The notes under the pieces: generated by a model
Databases searched by the model: none
The model's input: only the letters and a program-made list of their open reading frames with translations
Told to the model about the DNA's origin: nothing
Part shown: piece by piece, positions 17,959 through 29,177 of the stretch
Numbering within the stretch: the stretch's first letter is position 1
Layout: each line of letters begins with the position of its first letter
Made by a program: the position numbers and the translations under genes
Origin: Thermostichus lividus PCC 6715
Lineage (GTDB): Bacteria; Cyanobacteriota; Cyanobacteriia; Thermosynechococcales; Thermosynechococcaceae
DNA: 64,000 nucleotides
Direction of reading: 5' to 3'
Assembly (NCBI RefSeq): GCF_002754935.1
Contig: NZ_CP018092.1
Location: 930,001-994,000, forward strand

Positions 17959-18108
17959 CGCTAGTGGCTGACCTACTAACTCGTCACCCCTAAGATAATC
18001 GCCAGTGGCACGCACAGCAAGTGACGGGTAGCGCGACCCCTACATAGCCTATACGTATAGTGCGGTAAAGTAGAAAAGTATCTACCCGTTATTACGTGTA
18101 CTGTTTTT

Positions 18109-19704
18109 GTGACTTTACCTGCTGCCACCTGCCGCCGCCTGCTGAATTTACCCCAATTCCCAACGGTGTGGGTTGGTGGAGTCTGTGCCTTTGTTGCTGA
18201 TGATACCGAAGCCTACTGCGGTGCATGGCTAGATGCCAACAGTCAGTCTGTTCGCAGCATGGAAGTTGTGGAGCACCCCTTTAGCAAGCAACAACTGATG
18301 CGGCTGTTGGTGCAGGCAATGGAGCACCCCCATCCCAAAAATTCCCCCTGCCGACCGCAGACAATTATTGTTAACGATTTAGAACTACAGTTTTTCTTGC
18401 GGGGTATCCTCCTTCCCCTCGAAATTGAGGTGCAGTACAGCAAAGATATTCCTTTGCTACAGGAATTTTTTGCCTTTATGGAGTCAGAGTTAATTGACGA
18501 GGCAGAAGAGCAAGACGTCCTGCCACCAGAATACGCAGAGCTTTTTCTACCTAAAGTCAAAGCCTTTGCTGAACTCGATCTTTGTCAGCATCTATGTAAT
18601 ATGCAACCCCTAAAACTCTACTGTGAGTCTTGGGAGTCGCCCACATTGGTTGCTCTGTTTATTAATCGCGAAAGCGACAGCATGAACCGCGAGTTTGGTG
18701 TCATGCTCTATCGGGGGGAAAAGGCCTTTTGGGACTTTTGGCAGCGAGCCATGACGGCACCGGCTGTTGCCGAGGAGGATGACGACGACGAGTACGACGA
18801 CCCCAGCCTTTTAGATCAAGATTGTCTCCTGCTTAGTTTCGAAGTTGCCGATACCGTTGACGACCTAGACCACGCCTTCTTTCAACTGAAGGGGCAATAT
18901 TACATGTTTGATGTGGGCGTTGTTCATCCCCTGGAAGGGGTGCGCCACTTCTTTGCCCCTGAAGAAGCGGAAATGGTCTATGTGGTGCTCGATGCCCTGA
19001 TCCAGTTTTGGCAGCGGCACGGTAAAAAGTTCCGTCGCAATGCTTATCCAAGTATTGAAATGCCCCTAACCATTTCTTCCCCGCTCCACTCTGCCCTGAG
19101 CTATCAGGTGCAAGTAAGTACCGACCCGGACTTACTGGAGCAGATGCAGCAGGATATGGCCGCTAAGGAGCAGGAGTTAGCACCTGTTGAAATTAAAACT
19201 ATTCCAGCAGACTTCTACACGCTCTTTCGGTTTGAAACGCCAGAGTCTCTTACTGAATTGCGCCAAGCAGTAAGCTATTATCAGCCCGGGACAGTCCCTG
19301 CCACCGTTGAGCGCTACCCCATCCTCATCATCCAAACCACAAAGCCCCAAGCCCTAGCGATAGCAGGGGCGCTTGCTAGTGAAGGAGGGGTGCACCATCT
19401 GACGCTTGTGTCCCATGGTGATCGTGGCTCTGACTCCCTTGTACTGCTGCAAACGAACGCAAATCATTTCTGGATGTGCCAGACCCTCAGTTCACGGGAG
19501 GTGGCAGAGCTGGACGAATGGTTTAGGGCGATAGCAAAGGGCAAGGGAGCCTGTGGGCTAGCCATTGCCTATGGGATGTCTGGCAAAACCCTGCGCCATC
19601 CCACCCTAAAACAAATGGTGGGCTTTTATGAAGTGTTTCTGCAGCCGAACCACATCGATCGCGATCGCCCCCCCACCCCCCAGCCCATTGAACGCCGTAA
19701 ATAG
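18109..19704 (+). CDS. Large conserved cyanobacterial protein of unknown function
   Basis: A 531-residue soluble protein starting with GTG at 18109 (no good ATG nearby, no clear Shine-Dalgarno). An acidic patch EEDDDDEYDDP lies around residues 223-233, and another acidic stretch near 125. The layout suggests two related alpha/beta halves, but no catalytic motif, signal peptide or membrane helix is visible. I do not recognise a function. It lies 27 bases upstream of the glutamine amidotransferase gene, so the two may be cotranscribed. A palindromic TATACGTATA lies 60 bases upstream. Confidence 0.75.
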   Translation: MTLPAATCRRLLNLPQFPTVWVGGVCAFVADDTEAYCGAWLDANSQSVRSMEVVEHPFSKQQLMRLLVQAMEHPHPKNSPCRPQTIIVNDLELQFFLRGILLPLEIEVQYSKDIPLLQEFFAFMESELIDEAEEQDVLPPEYAELFLPKVKAFAELDLCQHLCNMQPLKLYCESWESPTLVALFINRESDSMNREFGVMLYRGEKAFWDFWQRAMTAPAVAEEDDDDEYDDPSLLDQDCLLLSFEVADTVDDLDHAFFQLKGQYYMFDVGVVHPLEGVRHFFAPEEAEMVYVVLDALIQFWQRHGKKFRRNAYPSIEMPLTISSPLHSALSYQVQVSTDPDLLEQMQQDMAAKEQELAPVEIKTIPADFYTLFRFETPESLTELRQAVSYYQPGTVPATVERYPILIIQTTKPQALAIAGALASEGGVHHLTLVSHGDRGSDSLVLLQTNANHFWMCQTLSSREVAELDEWFRAIAKGKGACGLAIAYGMSGKTLRHPTLKQMVGFYEVFLQPNHIDRDRPPTPQPIERRK

Positions 19705-19731
19705 CCCAATCCGTTCTGAGCTAACAAAATC

Positions 19732-20505
19732 ATGACTGCGCCCGCACCACGGATTCTATTACTTCAGGCTCGCGGGGATGCACTGACCCAAGCAGAAGAG
19801 CTAGCAGAGTTCGTGGAGTTTAGTGGCCTAGATCCCAGTCAATTTACGGTATTAAACGGCTTTGAGTGTCCTGATTTTGCCCCCAGTTGTATTCAAGGGT
19901 TTGACGCGCTGTTTATTGGCGGCTCTAGTGATGCAACGGTACTCAAGCCGCAGGTGTACCGCTTTGTGCCCCCTGCTATGGCCTTGATTTTGGCCTGCAT
20001 TGAGCAGGATATTCCGGTGCTCGCCTCCTGTTTTGGCTTTCAGTTGGCGGTGCAGGCGTTGGGCGGCGAGGTGATTGTGGATCGCGATCGCATGGAGATG
20101 GGCACCTATGCGATGTATCTCACACCAGAGGGAGAGCAAGATCCACTGTTTCAGGGGTGTCCCAATCCCTTTTTGGCGATTTCTGGGCACCAAGAGCGCG
20201 CCCTCAGGCTGCCCCAAGGAGCGATTTTACTGGCCTACAGTGAGCGCTGCCCCTATCATGCCTTTCGCTTGGCGGGCAAACCCTTCTATGGGTTTCAGTT
20301 TCACCCGGAGGTGAATGATCGGGATTTGATTGCCCGGATTACCCGCTACTGCGATCGCTATCATTTAGACGGTCATGCCTTAGCTCGCCTCAAGGACAGT
20401 GCTCAGCCCACCCCCCATGCCAACCGCCTCATTCAGCGTTTTGTGGAGGTGGTGCTCGGCTACTCGCGGGTGGGATCGCAAAAGATTCTAAGGGAGATGG
20501 CTTAG
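19732..20505 (+). CDS. Class I glutamine amidotransferase-like protein
   Basis: Stand-alone class I GATase domain that hydrolyses glutamine to deliver ammonia, or a related thiol hydrolase. The catalytic triad is visible: Cys in VLASCFGFQ (about residue 104), His in GFQFHPEV (about 189) with Glu two residues later. Full length at 257 residues. It is not the guaA or trpG product (no fused or adjacent synthase), so the acceptor is unknown. It overlaps the convergent miaA gene by 18 bases at the 3' end. Confidence 0.87.
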   Translation: MTAPAPRILLLQARGDALTQAEELAEFVEFSGLDPSQFTVLNGFECPDFAPSCIQGFDALFIGGSSDATVLKPQVYRFVPPAMALILACIEQDIPVLASCFGFQLAVQALGGEVIVDRDRMEMGTYAMYLTPEGEQDPLFQGCPNPFLAISGHQERALRLPQGAILLAYSERCPYHAFRLAGKPFYGFQFHPEVNDRDLIARITRYCDRYHLDGHALARLKDSAQPTPHANRLIQRFVEVVLGYSRVGSQKILREMA

Positions 20506-21375
20506 GATCTCAGCCATTTGCGCTTCGAGGGTGGTGCCCAACACCCACAGGGCATTGGGTTCTTGGCGAAACCAAGTGCGCTGACGCTTAGCAAACTGTT
20601 GGGTATGACGCACGGTTAACTCAATGGCCTCGCTTAAGCTGATCTCTCCCCGCAAGTATTGGCGCATTTCCCGGTAGCCCAAGGTATCGAGCAGAGGTAG
20701 ATCATCCCCGTACTGTGCCTGTAACCGCCGAATTTCTGCGAGCCACCCCTGAGCCACCATCTGGTGAGTCCGCTGGGCAATCCGCTGGCGATCGCCCCCG
20801 CCAAGGACGAAATACCACACCGGATAGTCTGGCGGCTGCCGCTGCTGTTGTTGAGTCAGTGGTATCCCTGTGGTGTAATAGACCTCCAGCGCCCGCAAGG
20901 TCCGCACCTGATCGTGGGGATGGATGCGCTGCGCTGCTTGGGGATCCACCTGCTGGAGCCACTGATAGCACTGGGATTGGCCGTAGTGGCGTAATTGGGC
21001 GCGCAAGTCTGGCTGCGGTGGCACATCGGGCATCCGTAACCCCTGGGTAATGCTGCGGATATACAGCCCAGTTCCCCCAACTAGCACTGGGGTAATGCCC
21101 TGAGCGTGGTACTCGGCAATCAACCCTTGCGCCTGTTGTTGATAGGTACCTAGGGTCAAGGGGTCGGTGGGGTCACAGATATCCAGCAAATGGTGGCGCA
21201 CCCGCGCTTGATCTGCCGCCGTTGGCTTGGCGGTGCCAATGTCAAAGCCACGATAGACTTGCCGCGAATCGGCACTTAAAATCACTGTGTCGAGCACCTC
21301 GGCGAGGGCGATCGCCAAGGCCGATTTCCCCGTGGCTGTTGCCCCCGCGATAACAATTAAGCCTGCATCCCCCAC
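20488..21375 (-). CDS. miaA: tRNA dimethylallyltransferase
   Basis: Adds an isopentenyl group from DMAPP to N6 of A37 in tRNAs that read codons starting with U. P-loop GATATGKSALAIALA is at about residues 10-24 and the DSRQVYRGFDIGTAKP block follows; the family's DTLGYREMRQYL motif is near 240. At 295 residues the length is normal. Convergent overlap with the GATase gene; divergent from gyrB. Confidence 0.96.
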   Translation of the reverse strand: MGDAGLIVIAGATATGKSALAIALAEVLDTVILSADSRQVYRGFDIGTAKPTAADQARVRHHLLDICDPTDPLTLGTYQQQAQGLIAEYHAQGITPVLVGGTGLYIRSITQGLRMPDVPPQPDLRAQLRHYGQSQCYQWLQQVDPQAAQRIHPHDQVRTLRALEVYYTTGIPLTQQQQRQPPDYPVWYFVLGGGDRQRIAQRTHQMVAQGWLAEIRRLQAQYGDDLPLLDTLGYREMRQYLRGEISLSEAIELTVRHTQQFAKRQRTWFRQEPNALWVLGTTLEAQMAEILSHLP

Positions 21376-21502
21376 ACAAATACAGCCTGAAAATTTCCTA
21401 GAATCGCCTATAACCCTTCCATGTTAAAATTTAGGTCAGATTTAACCTGAGGGCAAGCCAAACCATTATTTGCCCCACTGACATCGCAGTTAGGGAGTTG
21501 TC

Positions 21503-23425
21503 ATGACCGCCGAGTATTCTTCTGCCCAGTTACGGGTGCTCAAAGGCCTTGAACCAGTGCGAACCCGTCCGGGAATGTACATCGGTAGTACAGGCCCCAA
21601 AGGACTCCATCACTTGGTATATGAAGTGGTGGACAACGCTGTTGATGAGGCCTTAGCAGGATACTGCTCCCTTATTTTAGTGCAGATTAATGCGGATGGC
21701 TCGGTCACCGTCACCGATAATGGCCGTGGGATTCCCACCGATACCCATCCAGATACCGGCGTGTCTGGGGTGGAAACGGTGATGACGGTTCTCCATGCGG
21801 GTGGGAAATTTGGGGATGGCGGCTACAAGGTCTCCGGTGGGTTGCACGGTGTTGGGGTCTCTGTCGTCAATGCCCTCTCGGAATGGCTGGAAGTCACGGT
21901 GTGGCGGGGTGGCGCCATGCACCGTCAACGCTACGAGCGGGGGGTGCCCATCACTGCCCTTGAGAAAACACCGGATACCACCCAGCGCCGAGGCACATCC
22001 GTCACCTTCTTTCCCGATCGGCAAATTTTTACTGAAACCATCGACTTTGATGCCAAAGTCCTGATGACTCGCCTGCGGGAATTGGCCTATCTCAATGCTG
22101 GTATTCAGATTGAGTTTCAGGATTTACGCCCCACCCCTCCTCTGCGGGAAACCTATTGCTACGAAGGCGGCATTCGCGAATACGTTCGCTATATGGTGCA
22201 GGAAAAAGACCCCCTGCACCCAGAAATTATTTACGTCCAAGGGGAAAAAAATGATGTGCAGGTAGAGGCAGCGCTGCAATGGTGTGCCGATGCCTACAGC
22301 GAGAACTTGCTGGGATTTGCCAACAACATTCGTACTGTGGATGGGGGCACCCACATGGAGGGGTTGAAGGCCGTCCTCACCCGCACCCTCAATACCTTTG
22401 GCCGCAAGCGGAATAAACTCAAGGAAAATGACGCCAATTTAGCGGGGGAAAATATCCGTGAAGGCTTAACCGCCATTATCTCGGTGAAAGTTCCCAACCC
22501 CGAATTTGAAGGGCAAACTAAAACCAAACTGGGCAATACCGAGGTACGGGGGATTGTGGACTCCATTGTGGGGGAAGCCCTCACCGAGTACCTTGATTTT
22601 CACCCCAGTGTGACGGATACCATCCTCGAAAAAGCCATTCAGGCCTTTAATGCCGCAGAAGCCGCCCGGCGAGCGCGGGAAATGGTGCGACGCAAGTCGG
22701 TGTTGGAGTCGTCAACCCTGCCCGGTAAGCTGGCAGACTGTAGCTCCCGAGATGCATCGGAATCGGAGATTTTCATTGTGGAGGGCGACTCTGCGGGAGG
22801 CAGCGCCAAGCAAGGGCGCGATCGCCGCTTTCAAGCGATTCTACCGCTACGGGGCAAGATCCTGAATATCGAAAAAACCGATGATGCCAAAATTTACAAG
22901 AACAACGAAGTGCAAGCCTTAATTACCGCCTTAGGCTTAGGGGTCAAGGGGGAGGAATTTGATCCAGATAAGCTGCGCTACCACAAGGTGATCTTGATGA
23001 CCGATGCGGATGTGGATGGCTCCCATATTCGTACCCTCCTGCTGACATTTTTCTACCGCTATCAACAAGAACTCATTAACCGTGGGTTTGTGTATATTGC
23101 CTGCCCTCCTCTCTATAAGGTGGAGCGGGGGCGACAGCATTTTTACTGCTATAGCGATCGCGAACTGCAACAGCAACTGGCTACGTTTCCGGAGAATGCC
23201 AACTACACCATCCAACGCTTTAAGGGACTAGGGGAAATGATGCCTGCGCAGCTATGGGAAACCACCATGAACCCGCAAACCCGGATCCTGAAGCTGGTGG
23301 AAATTGAGGATGCGGCTGAAGCCGACCGCATTTTTACAATTCTCATGGGCGATCGCGTCGCACCCCGGCGCGAATTTATTGAGACCTATGGCCCACAGTT
23401 GGCCTTGGAGAGTCTAGATATTTAA
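21503..23425 (+). CDS. gyrB: DNA gyrase subunit B
   Basis: ATPase subunit of the type IIA topoisomerase that introduces negative supercoils. The GHKL ATP-binding motifs are present ([35 protein letters not shown]), followed by the transducer and the TOPRIM domain with [15 protein letters not shown] and metal-binding DADVDGSHI, and the C-terminal QRFKGLGEM motif. Length 640 with no large insertion is usual for cyanobacteria. ATG at 21503 follows GGGAG. A HIP1 octamer lies inside the gene. Confidence 0.98.
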   Translation: MTAEYSSAQLRVLKGLEPVRTRPGMYIGSTGPKGLHHLVYEVVDNAVDEALAGYCSLILVQINADGSVTVTDNGRGIPTDTHPDTGVSGVETVMTVLHAGGKFGDGGYKVSGGLHGVGVSVVNALSEWLEVTVWRGGAMHRQRYERGVPITALEKTPDTTQRRGTSVTFFPDRQIFTETIDFDAKVLMTRLRELAYLNAGIQIEFQDLRPTPPLRETYCYEGGIREYVRYMVQEKDPLHPEIIYVQGEKNDVQVEAALQWCADAYSENLLGFANNIRTVDGGTHMEGLKAVLTRTLNTFGRKRNKLKENDANLAGENIREGLTAIISVKVPNPEFEGQTKTKLGNTEVRGIVDSIVGEALTEYLDFHPSVTDTILEKAIQAFNAAEAARRAREMVRRKSVLESSTLPGKLADCSSRDASESEIFIVEGDSAGGSAKQGRDRRFQAILPLRGKILNIEKTDDAKIYKNNEVQALITALGLGVKGEEFDPDKLRYHKVILMTDADVDGSHIRTLLLTFFYRYQQELINRGFVYIACPPLYKVERGRQHFYCYSDRELQQQLATFPENANYTIQRFKGLGEMMPAQLWETTMNPQTRILKLVEIEDAAEADRIFTILMGDRVAPRREFIETYGPQLALESLDI

Positions 23426-23519
23426 TTTTTGATGCTTAAATAAAAAAAACTGCCCGTAGGCTAGAAAACCAGTGGGTGACCTGCACCCCGTTCTCGATAT
23501 TCTAGGTTGAGCAGCACGC

Positions 23520-24404
23520 ATGACAAAAACAGCATGGTTGTTTCCCGGCCAAGGCTCGCAGCACAGCGGTATGATGGCGGATTTACTGGAGGCCTATCCC
23601 CCCACTCAGGAACGCTGTGATCTAGCAGCATCGATCCTAGGCTGGTCGGTGCTCGACTGCTGTGCCGGAACCACGGGTAATTTAGATCAAACCCTTTATA
23701 CGCAGCCAAGTCTGTTTGTGGTGGAGAGTCTGTTGGTGGATGCCCTCAAAGATCGTGGCGCAACAGCAGACGTTGTGGCAGGCCATAGCTTAGGGGAGTA
23801 CGTGGCGCTGTATGCTGCCGATGTCTTTGACTTTGTGACGGGTCTGAAGCTGGTGCAAAAACGCGCTGAACTGATGAATGCTGCCGGGGGCGGCAAAATG
23901 GTGGCGCTCATTGGCTTTGATCGCGATGCGCTGTTGGCGGCGATCGCCACCACCCCTGATGTCGTGCTGGCCAACGATAATCATCCCGGGCAAGTGGTGA
24001 TCTCAGGCACCCCTGCTGCCGTCGATACCCTCCTGACCCAAGTCAAGGTGAAGCGGGCAGTGCCCCTCAATGTCAGCGGCGCCTTTCACTCCCCCTTTAT
24101 GGCAGAAGCGGCGGCGGAATTTGCCAGCGTCTTAGGGAACTGTACCTTCCACGATGCAGTGATGCCGGTCTTAAACAATGTGGAGCCCCACCCCACAACC
24201 GAGGCCAGCGTTATTAAAGAGCGCCTACGCCAGCAAATGACGGGTTCCGTTCGCTGGGTAGAGACCTGCCATGCCTTGGCTACCGCAGGGGTGACCCAAG
24301 CTTTAGAAGTCGGGCCGGGAGCTGTCCTAGCAGGCTTAGTCAAGCGCACCACCCCAGACATTAATGTGACGGGGGTTTGCTCCATCGCTACCTTGCCCGC
24401 CTAG
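23520..24404 (+). CDS. fabD: Malonyl-CoA:ACP transacylase
   Basis: Loads malonyl groups from CoA onto acyl carrier protein for fatty acid synthesis. It has the QGSQ motif at 11-14, the nucleophile Ser90 in GHSLGEY, the catalytic His in SGAFHSPFM, and the conserved QXXR block. Length 294 is normal. A weak hairpin (GGGTG/CACCC) lies in the 94-base gap after gyrB. The acyltransferase gene follows after 11 bases. Confidence 0.96.
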   Translation: MTKTAWLFPGQGSQHSGMMADLLEAYPPTQERCDLAASILGWSVLDCCAGTTGNLDQTLYTQPSLFVVESLLVDALKDRGATADVVAGHSLGEYVALYAADVFDFVTGLKLVQKRAELMNAAGGGKMVALIGFDRDALLAAIATTPDVVLANDNHPGQVVISGTPAAVDTLLTQVKVKRAVPLNVSGAFHSPFMAEAAAEFASVLGNCTFHDAVMPVLNNVEPHPTTEASVIKERLRQQMTGSVRWVETCHALATAGVTQALEVGPGAVLAGLVKRTTPDINVTGVCSIATLPA

Positions 24405-24415
24405 GAGTCGTCGCT

Positions 24416-26097
<1,682 letters not shown>

Positions 26098-26107
26098 TTA
26101 ATCAAGA

Positions 26108-26446
26108 TTAATAGCGGGGTAGGGTGGGATCAACCGCAGTAGCGTAGGCATCAATGCCACCGACAATGTTCTTGACATTGCAAAAGCCCTGCTGCACAAG
26201 CCAGTGACCCATTTGGGCGGAGCGTACCCCATGGTGACACAGCACTAGGGTTTCTTTGGCCGGATCAAGAATCTGGCAAATTTGGGGTGACCACTCGGCA
26301 AACTGGCTCAGGGGTAACAACCTAAAGTGAGGGAGGTGGGCGATCGCCCACTCTGAGGGTTCACGAACATCGACAAGTTGCAGCACCTGCGCCTCACTAG
26401 CCAGCCGCTGCGCCAGCTCCTTCACGCTAATTTGCCCCAGCATCAT
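26108..26446 (-). CDS. Single-domain rhodanese-like protein
   Basis: Possible sulfur transferase. It is a 112-residue single rhodanese domain with the active-site loop CHHGVRS (Cys at about residue 69) and the family motif LVDVREPSEW near the N-terminus. It lies between ndhB and gap1 on the same strand, 37 bases from gap1. Substrate not predictable. Confidence 0.87.
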   Translation of the reverse strand: MMLGQISVKELAQRLASEAQVLQLVDVREPSEWAIAHLPHFRLLPLSQFAEWSPQICQILDPAKETLVLCHHGVRSAQMGHWLVQQGFCNVKNIVGGIDAYATAVDPTLPRY

Positions 26447-26514
26447 CCCTTCCCCAAATCATCCCCCGATTGTGCCAGAGGATGCCAGCGATCCCAGTTA
26501 AATCATCGTTAAGC

Positions 26515-28053
26515 TTAGGGGGATTGGAGCGGCTGATAGGCCACCTCAACACTGAGGGGCTGAGCCGCCACACTCGGCACATCAAGGATCGCGGTATTCA
26601 CCAAGTTAAAGATTGGGTTGGCCAGAATCCCAGCCAAAGAGGTAGCCACCACCATCGTCACCAGCCCCACCTGCAAAGGACGCATCCCAAAAGCAGACCA
26701 CGAGACCTCTGGATAGCGCTGAACCGCCACGGACATTTCCTTGGGTTCCTTGACCACCATCATTTTGACAACACGGATGTAGTAATAGATCGAGACCACA
26801 CTGGTCAATAGCCCCAAAATTACCAGACCGTAGGCTCCCGCCTGCCAGCCGGCCCAGAACAGATAAATTTTGCCAAAGAACCCCGCTAGGGGAGGAATGC
26901 CGCCCAAGGACAGCAGACAGAGGCTCAAACCAAGGGTCAGCAGTGGATCTTTTTGGTACAGCCCCGCATACTCACTAATTTGATCGGTGCCCGTACGCAG
27001 TGAGAACAGGATCACACAGGTAAAGGCGCCCAAATTCATGAACAGATAGACCAGCAAATAAAACAGCATACTGGCATAGCCTGCTTCGGTGCCCACCACA
27101 AAGCCAATCATCACAAACCCCGCTTGGGCAATGGAGGAGTAGGCCAGCATCCGCTTCATACTGGTTTGGGCAAGGGCAACAATATTGCCTAAGATCATGC
27201 TGAGAATGGCCAGTACCGTAAAGATTAACTGCCATTGCGCCGTCACACTGGGAAAGGCCAAGGTCAAAAAGCGGATGGCCAAGGCAAACCCCGCTGCCTT
27301 TGACCCGACCGAGAGAAAGGCGACAACAGGGGTCGGTGCCCCTTCATAGACATCTGGCGTCCACTGGTGAAAGGGCACAGCGGAAATTTTGAAGCTAATG
27401 CCAGCAATCACAAACACCAAGGCCACCACTAAGCCAAGGGATTGGGAGGATAAGGCGTGGGCAATTTCGGTTAAGTGGGTATGCCCACCGGAGAGGCCGT
27501 AAAGGAGGGACGACCCGTATAGAAAGATAGCGGAACTCGCCGCACCAATCAGTAAGTACTTCAAGGCAGCTTCGTTAGAGCGGCTGTCGCGCTTTGTATA
27601 GCCAGTTAACAGGTAGGAGGCAATACTCAGGGTTTCAAGGGCAATAAAGATAAAGACTAACTCTTCGGCACCGGACACAAACATGCCGCCAACAGTTGCC
27701 GTTAACAAAATCGTCATAAATTCGCCCAAGGAGCTACCAGTTTGCTCCACGTAGCGAATGGACATCAAAATTGTGCCCAAGGCCGACAGGGCAATCAAGC
27801 CGCGAAAGACAAGGCTGAGGTTATCGGAGCGGAAGCTGCCCAAGAAGCTCACCGTCTCTACCTGTCCCCATTGCGGAATCATGGCCAACACTGCACCGGC
27901 CAAGCCAGCGATCGCCAAGTAGGGAGTCCAGCGATCAGCGCTGCGCCCCTGAATCAGATCGGCAAGAAGGACGATGAGAAGAGTAACAATAACAATTGTC
28001 TCAGGTACAATGGTACCCGCATTCAACTGTGCCGCCAGTGTTACCAGATCCAT
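26515..28053 (-). CDS. ndhB: NAD(P)H-quinone oxidoreductase subunit NdhB
   Basis: Proton-pumping antiporter-like subunit of the thylakoid NDH-1 complex (respiration and cyclic electron flow). Fourteen or so hydrophobic helices, with antiporter-family motifs such as [13 protein letters not shown] and [18 protein letters not shown]. The start at 28053 ([13 protein letters not shown]) matches the family; the longer frame from 28083 is rejected. Length 512. The gene is intact, unlike ndhF1 about 1.1 kb away on the other strand. Confidence 0.96.
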   Translation of the reverse strand: MDLVTLAAQLNAGTIVPETIVIVTLLIVLLADLIQGRSADRWTPYLAIAGLAGAVLAMIPQWGQVETVSFLGSFRSDNLSLVFRGLIALSALGTILMSIRYVEQTGSSLGEFMTILLTATVGGMFVSGAEELVFIFIALETLSIASYLLTGYTKRDSRSNEAALKYLLIGAASSAIFLYGSSLLYGLSGGHTHLTEIAHALSSQSLGLVVALVFVIAGISFKISAVPFHQWTPDVYEGAPTPVVAFLSVGSKAAGFALAIRFLTLAFPSVTAQWQLIFTVLAILSMILGNIVALAQTSMKRMLAYSSIAQAGFVMIGFVVGTEAGYASMLFYLLVYLFMNLGAFTCVILFSLRTGTDQISEYAGLYQKDPLLTLGLSLCLLSLGGIPPLAGFFGKIYLFWAGWQAGAYGLVILGLLTSVVSIYYYIRVVKMMVVKEPKEMSVAVQRYPEVSWSAFGMRPLQVGLVTMVVATSLAGILANPIFNLVNTAILDVPSVAAQPLSVEVAYQPLQSP

Positions 28054-28154
28054 AACTATCCGCGCATTGATTGAGTCCCCCATATCATATCACCCGCGTT
28101 TTCGTTTAATGGGGGCACTGCGATCAGGTTCTGCTTATACCTAGGATAGGTTTT

Positions 28155-28886
28155 TTAACGGGCAGCACGCGCTAGGGCATTGTACAGACCGTTGAGTACC
28201 GGCGGGGACGGCAGCGCAACAGCATTCTCGAAAATTTGAGTTGGTGTCAGGTTGCGCTGGCCATAGAAGCGGGTGTTGGCATTGCGGTCAAAGCTAATGG
28301 TTGCCCCTTCGATGGCAACCCCGGCAAACAACCCAGCATTGCGGGCATAGGAATAGACTTGAGGGCTAGGATCCGTAGGGCTGACAATATCGCCGCCCAC
28401 AGGTCCGGCAGCCACCGAGACATTGCCCCCCAGCCGAAAGGACTGTGCTAAACTGCGCAGGACAACGGATTTATCCATAAAGGCCAAAATGACATCGCTG
28501 GACTGGGCACCTATTTGCAGGCCAAAACTGCCGCCAGTAATGGTGATGAAGGCGGGTTTACTCCAATCGTTATTGTTGTCGCGCACTAGCAAAATGCCTG
28601 CCCCACGGCGACCACCAAAGAGGAACCCAGCTTGCACAACATTGGGAACAATGGCAATCCCCTGTGCCCGCTGGATAATCCGTGGCGGAATGCGTTGATT
28701 GTTATTGAAGCTAAACTGTCCGAGGACAAAGGTGGCGTTTTCTACCCGCTGCACCATAGCGGGATCGGGTACAGTTTGAGCAGTAACCCATTGGGGAAAA
28801 AAGACCACGGCGATCGCCCCTAGGGCAATCAACCTCCACTGCTGGAGTACTCCCCCCCACCGCAAACGTACGTGTACAGTCATCAT
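28155..28886 (-). CDS. Exported SYLF/DUF500 lipid-binding-domain protein
   Basis: A signal peptide ends near WVTAQT (about residue 37), followed by a SYLF (Ysc84-like, DUF500) domain covering most of the protein (ARGIAIVPNVV-type start, FGGRRGAGILLVRD, GGSFGLQIGAQSSD). Such domains bind lipids or phosphoinositides in eukaryotes; the bacterial role is unknown. Expected in the periplasm or at a membrane. Divergent from ndhF1 over a 290-base gap that presumably holds both promoters; I see no other gene in it. Confidence 0.85.
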   Translation of the reverse strand: MMTVHVRLRWGGVLQQWRLIALGAIAVVFFPQWVTAQTVPDPAMVQRVENATFVLGQFSFNNNQRIPPRIIQRAQGIAIVPNVVQAGFLFGGRRGAGILLVRDNNNDWSKPAFITITGGSFGLQIGAQSSDVILAFMDKSVVLRSLAQSFRLGGNVSVAAGPVGGDIVSPTDPSPQVYSYARNAGLFAGVAIEGATISFDRNANTRFYGQRNLTPTQIFENAVALPSPPVLNGLYNALARAAR

Positions 28887-29177
28887 CGCTTCAAGCTACC
28901 TCAAATCAACCATAGAACCTATTGACAGCAGTAGCGGCAGCCCACGTTCCCGATCGCCTCTCTTTCCATCGTGCCCCCAAGGCCTGACCAAATCTAAAGA
29001 AAATCTGTTTTGTAATTTTCTGTAACCAGCACCACTACCCGTGTTCGTGAGGGGATATGGCAGAATGTAAAGGGTTTTGCCTAGACTAGCGATTAATACC
29101 TACTAAAGTCTAAAGTCCGCATAGACCTAGAGTATATCCCTAGATAGAGCAGATCGGCTCAAGGTTAGGTTGCACAC

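Noticed and set aside
18049-18058. Palindrome TATACGTATA before the 531-residue protein as an operator
   Set aside because: It is short, a single instance, and may simply form part of a -10 region.
23470-23490. GGGTG/CACCC hairpin after gyrB as a terminator
   Set aside because: The stem is short and has no T-run.
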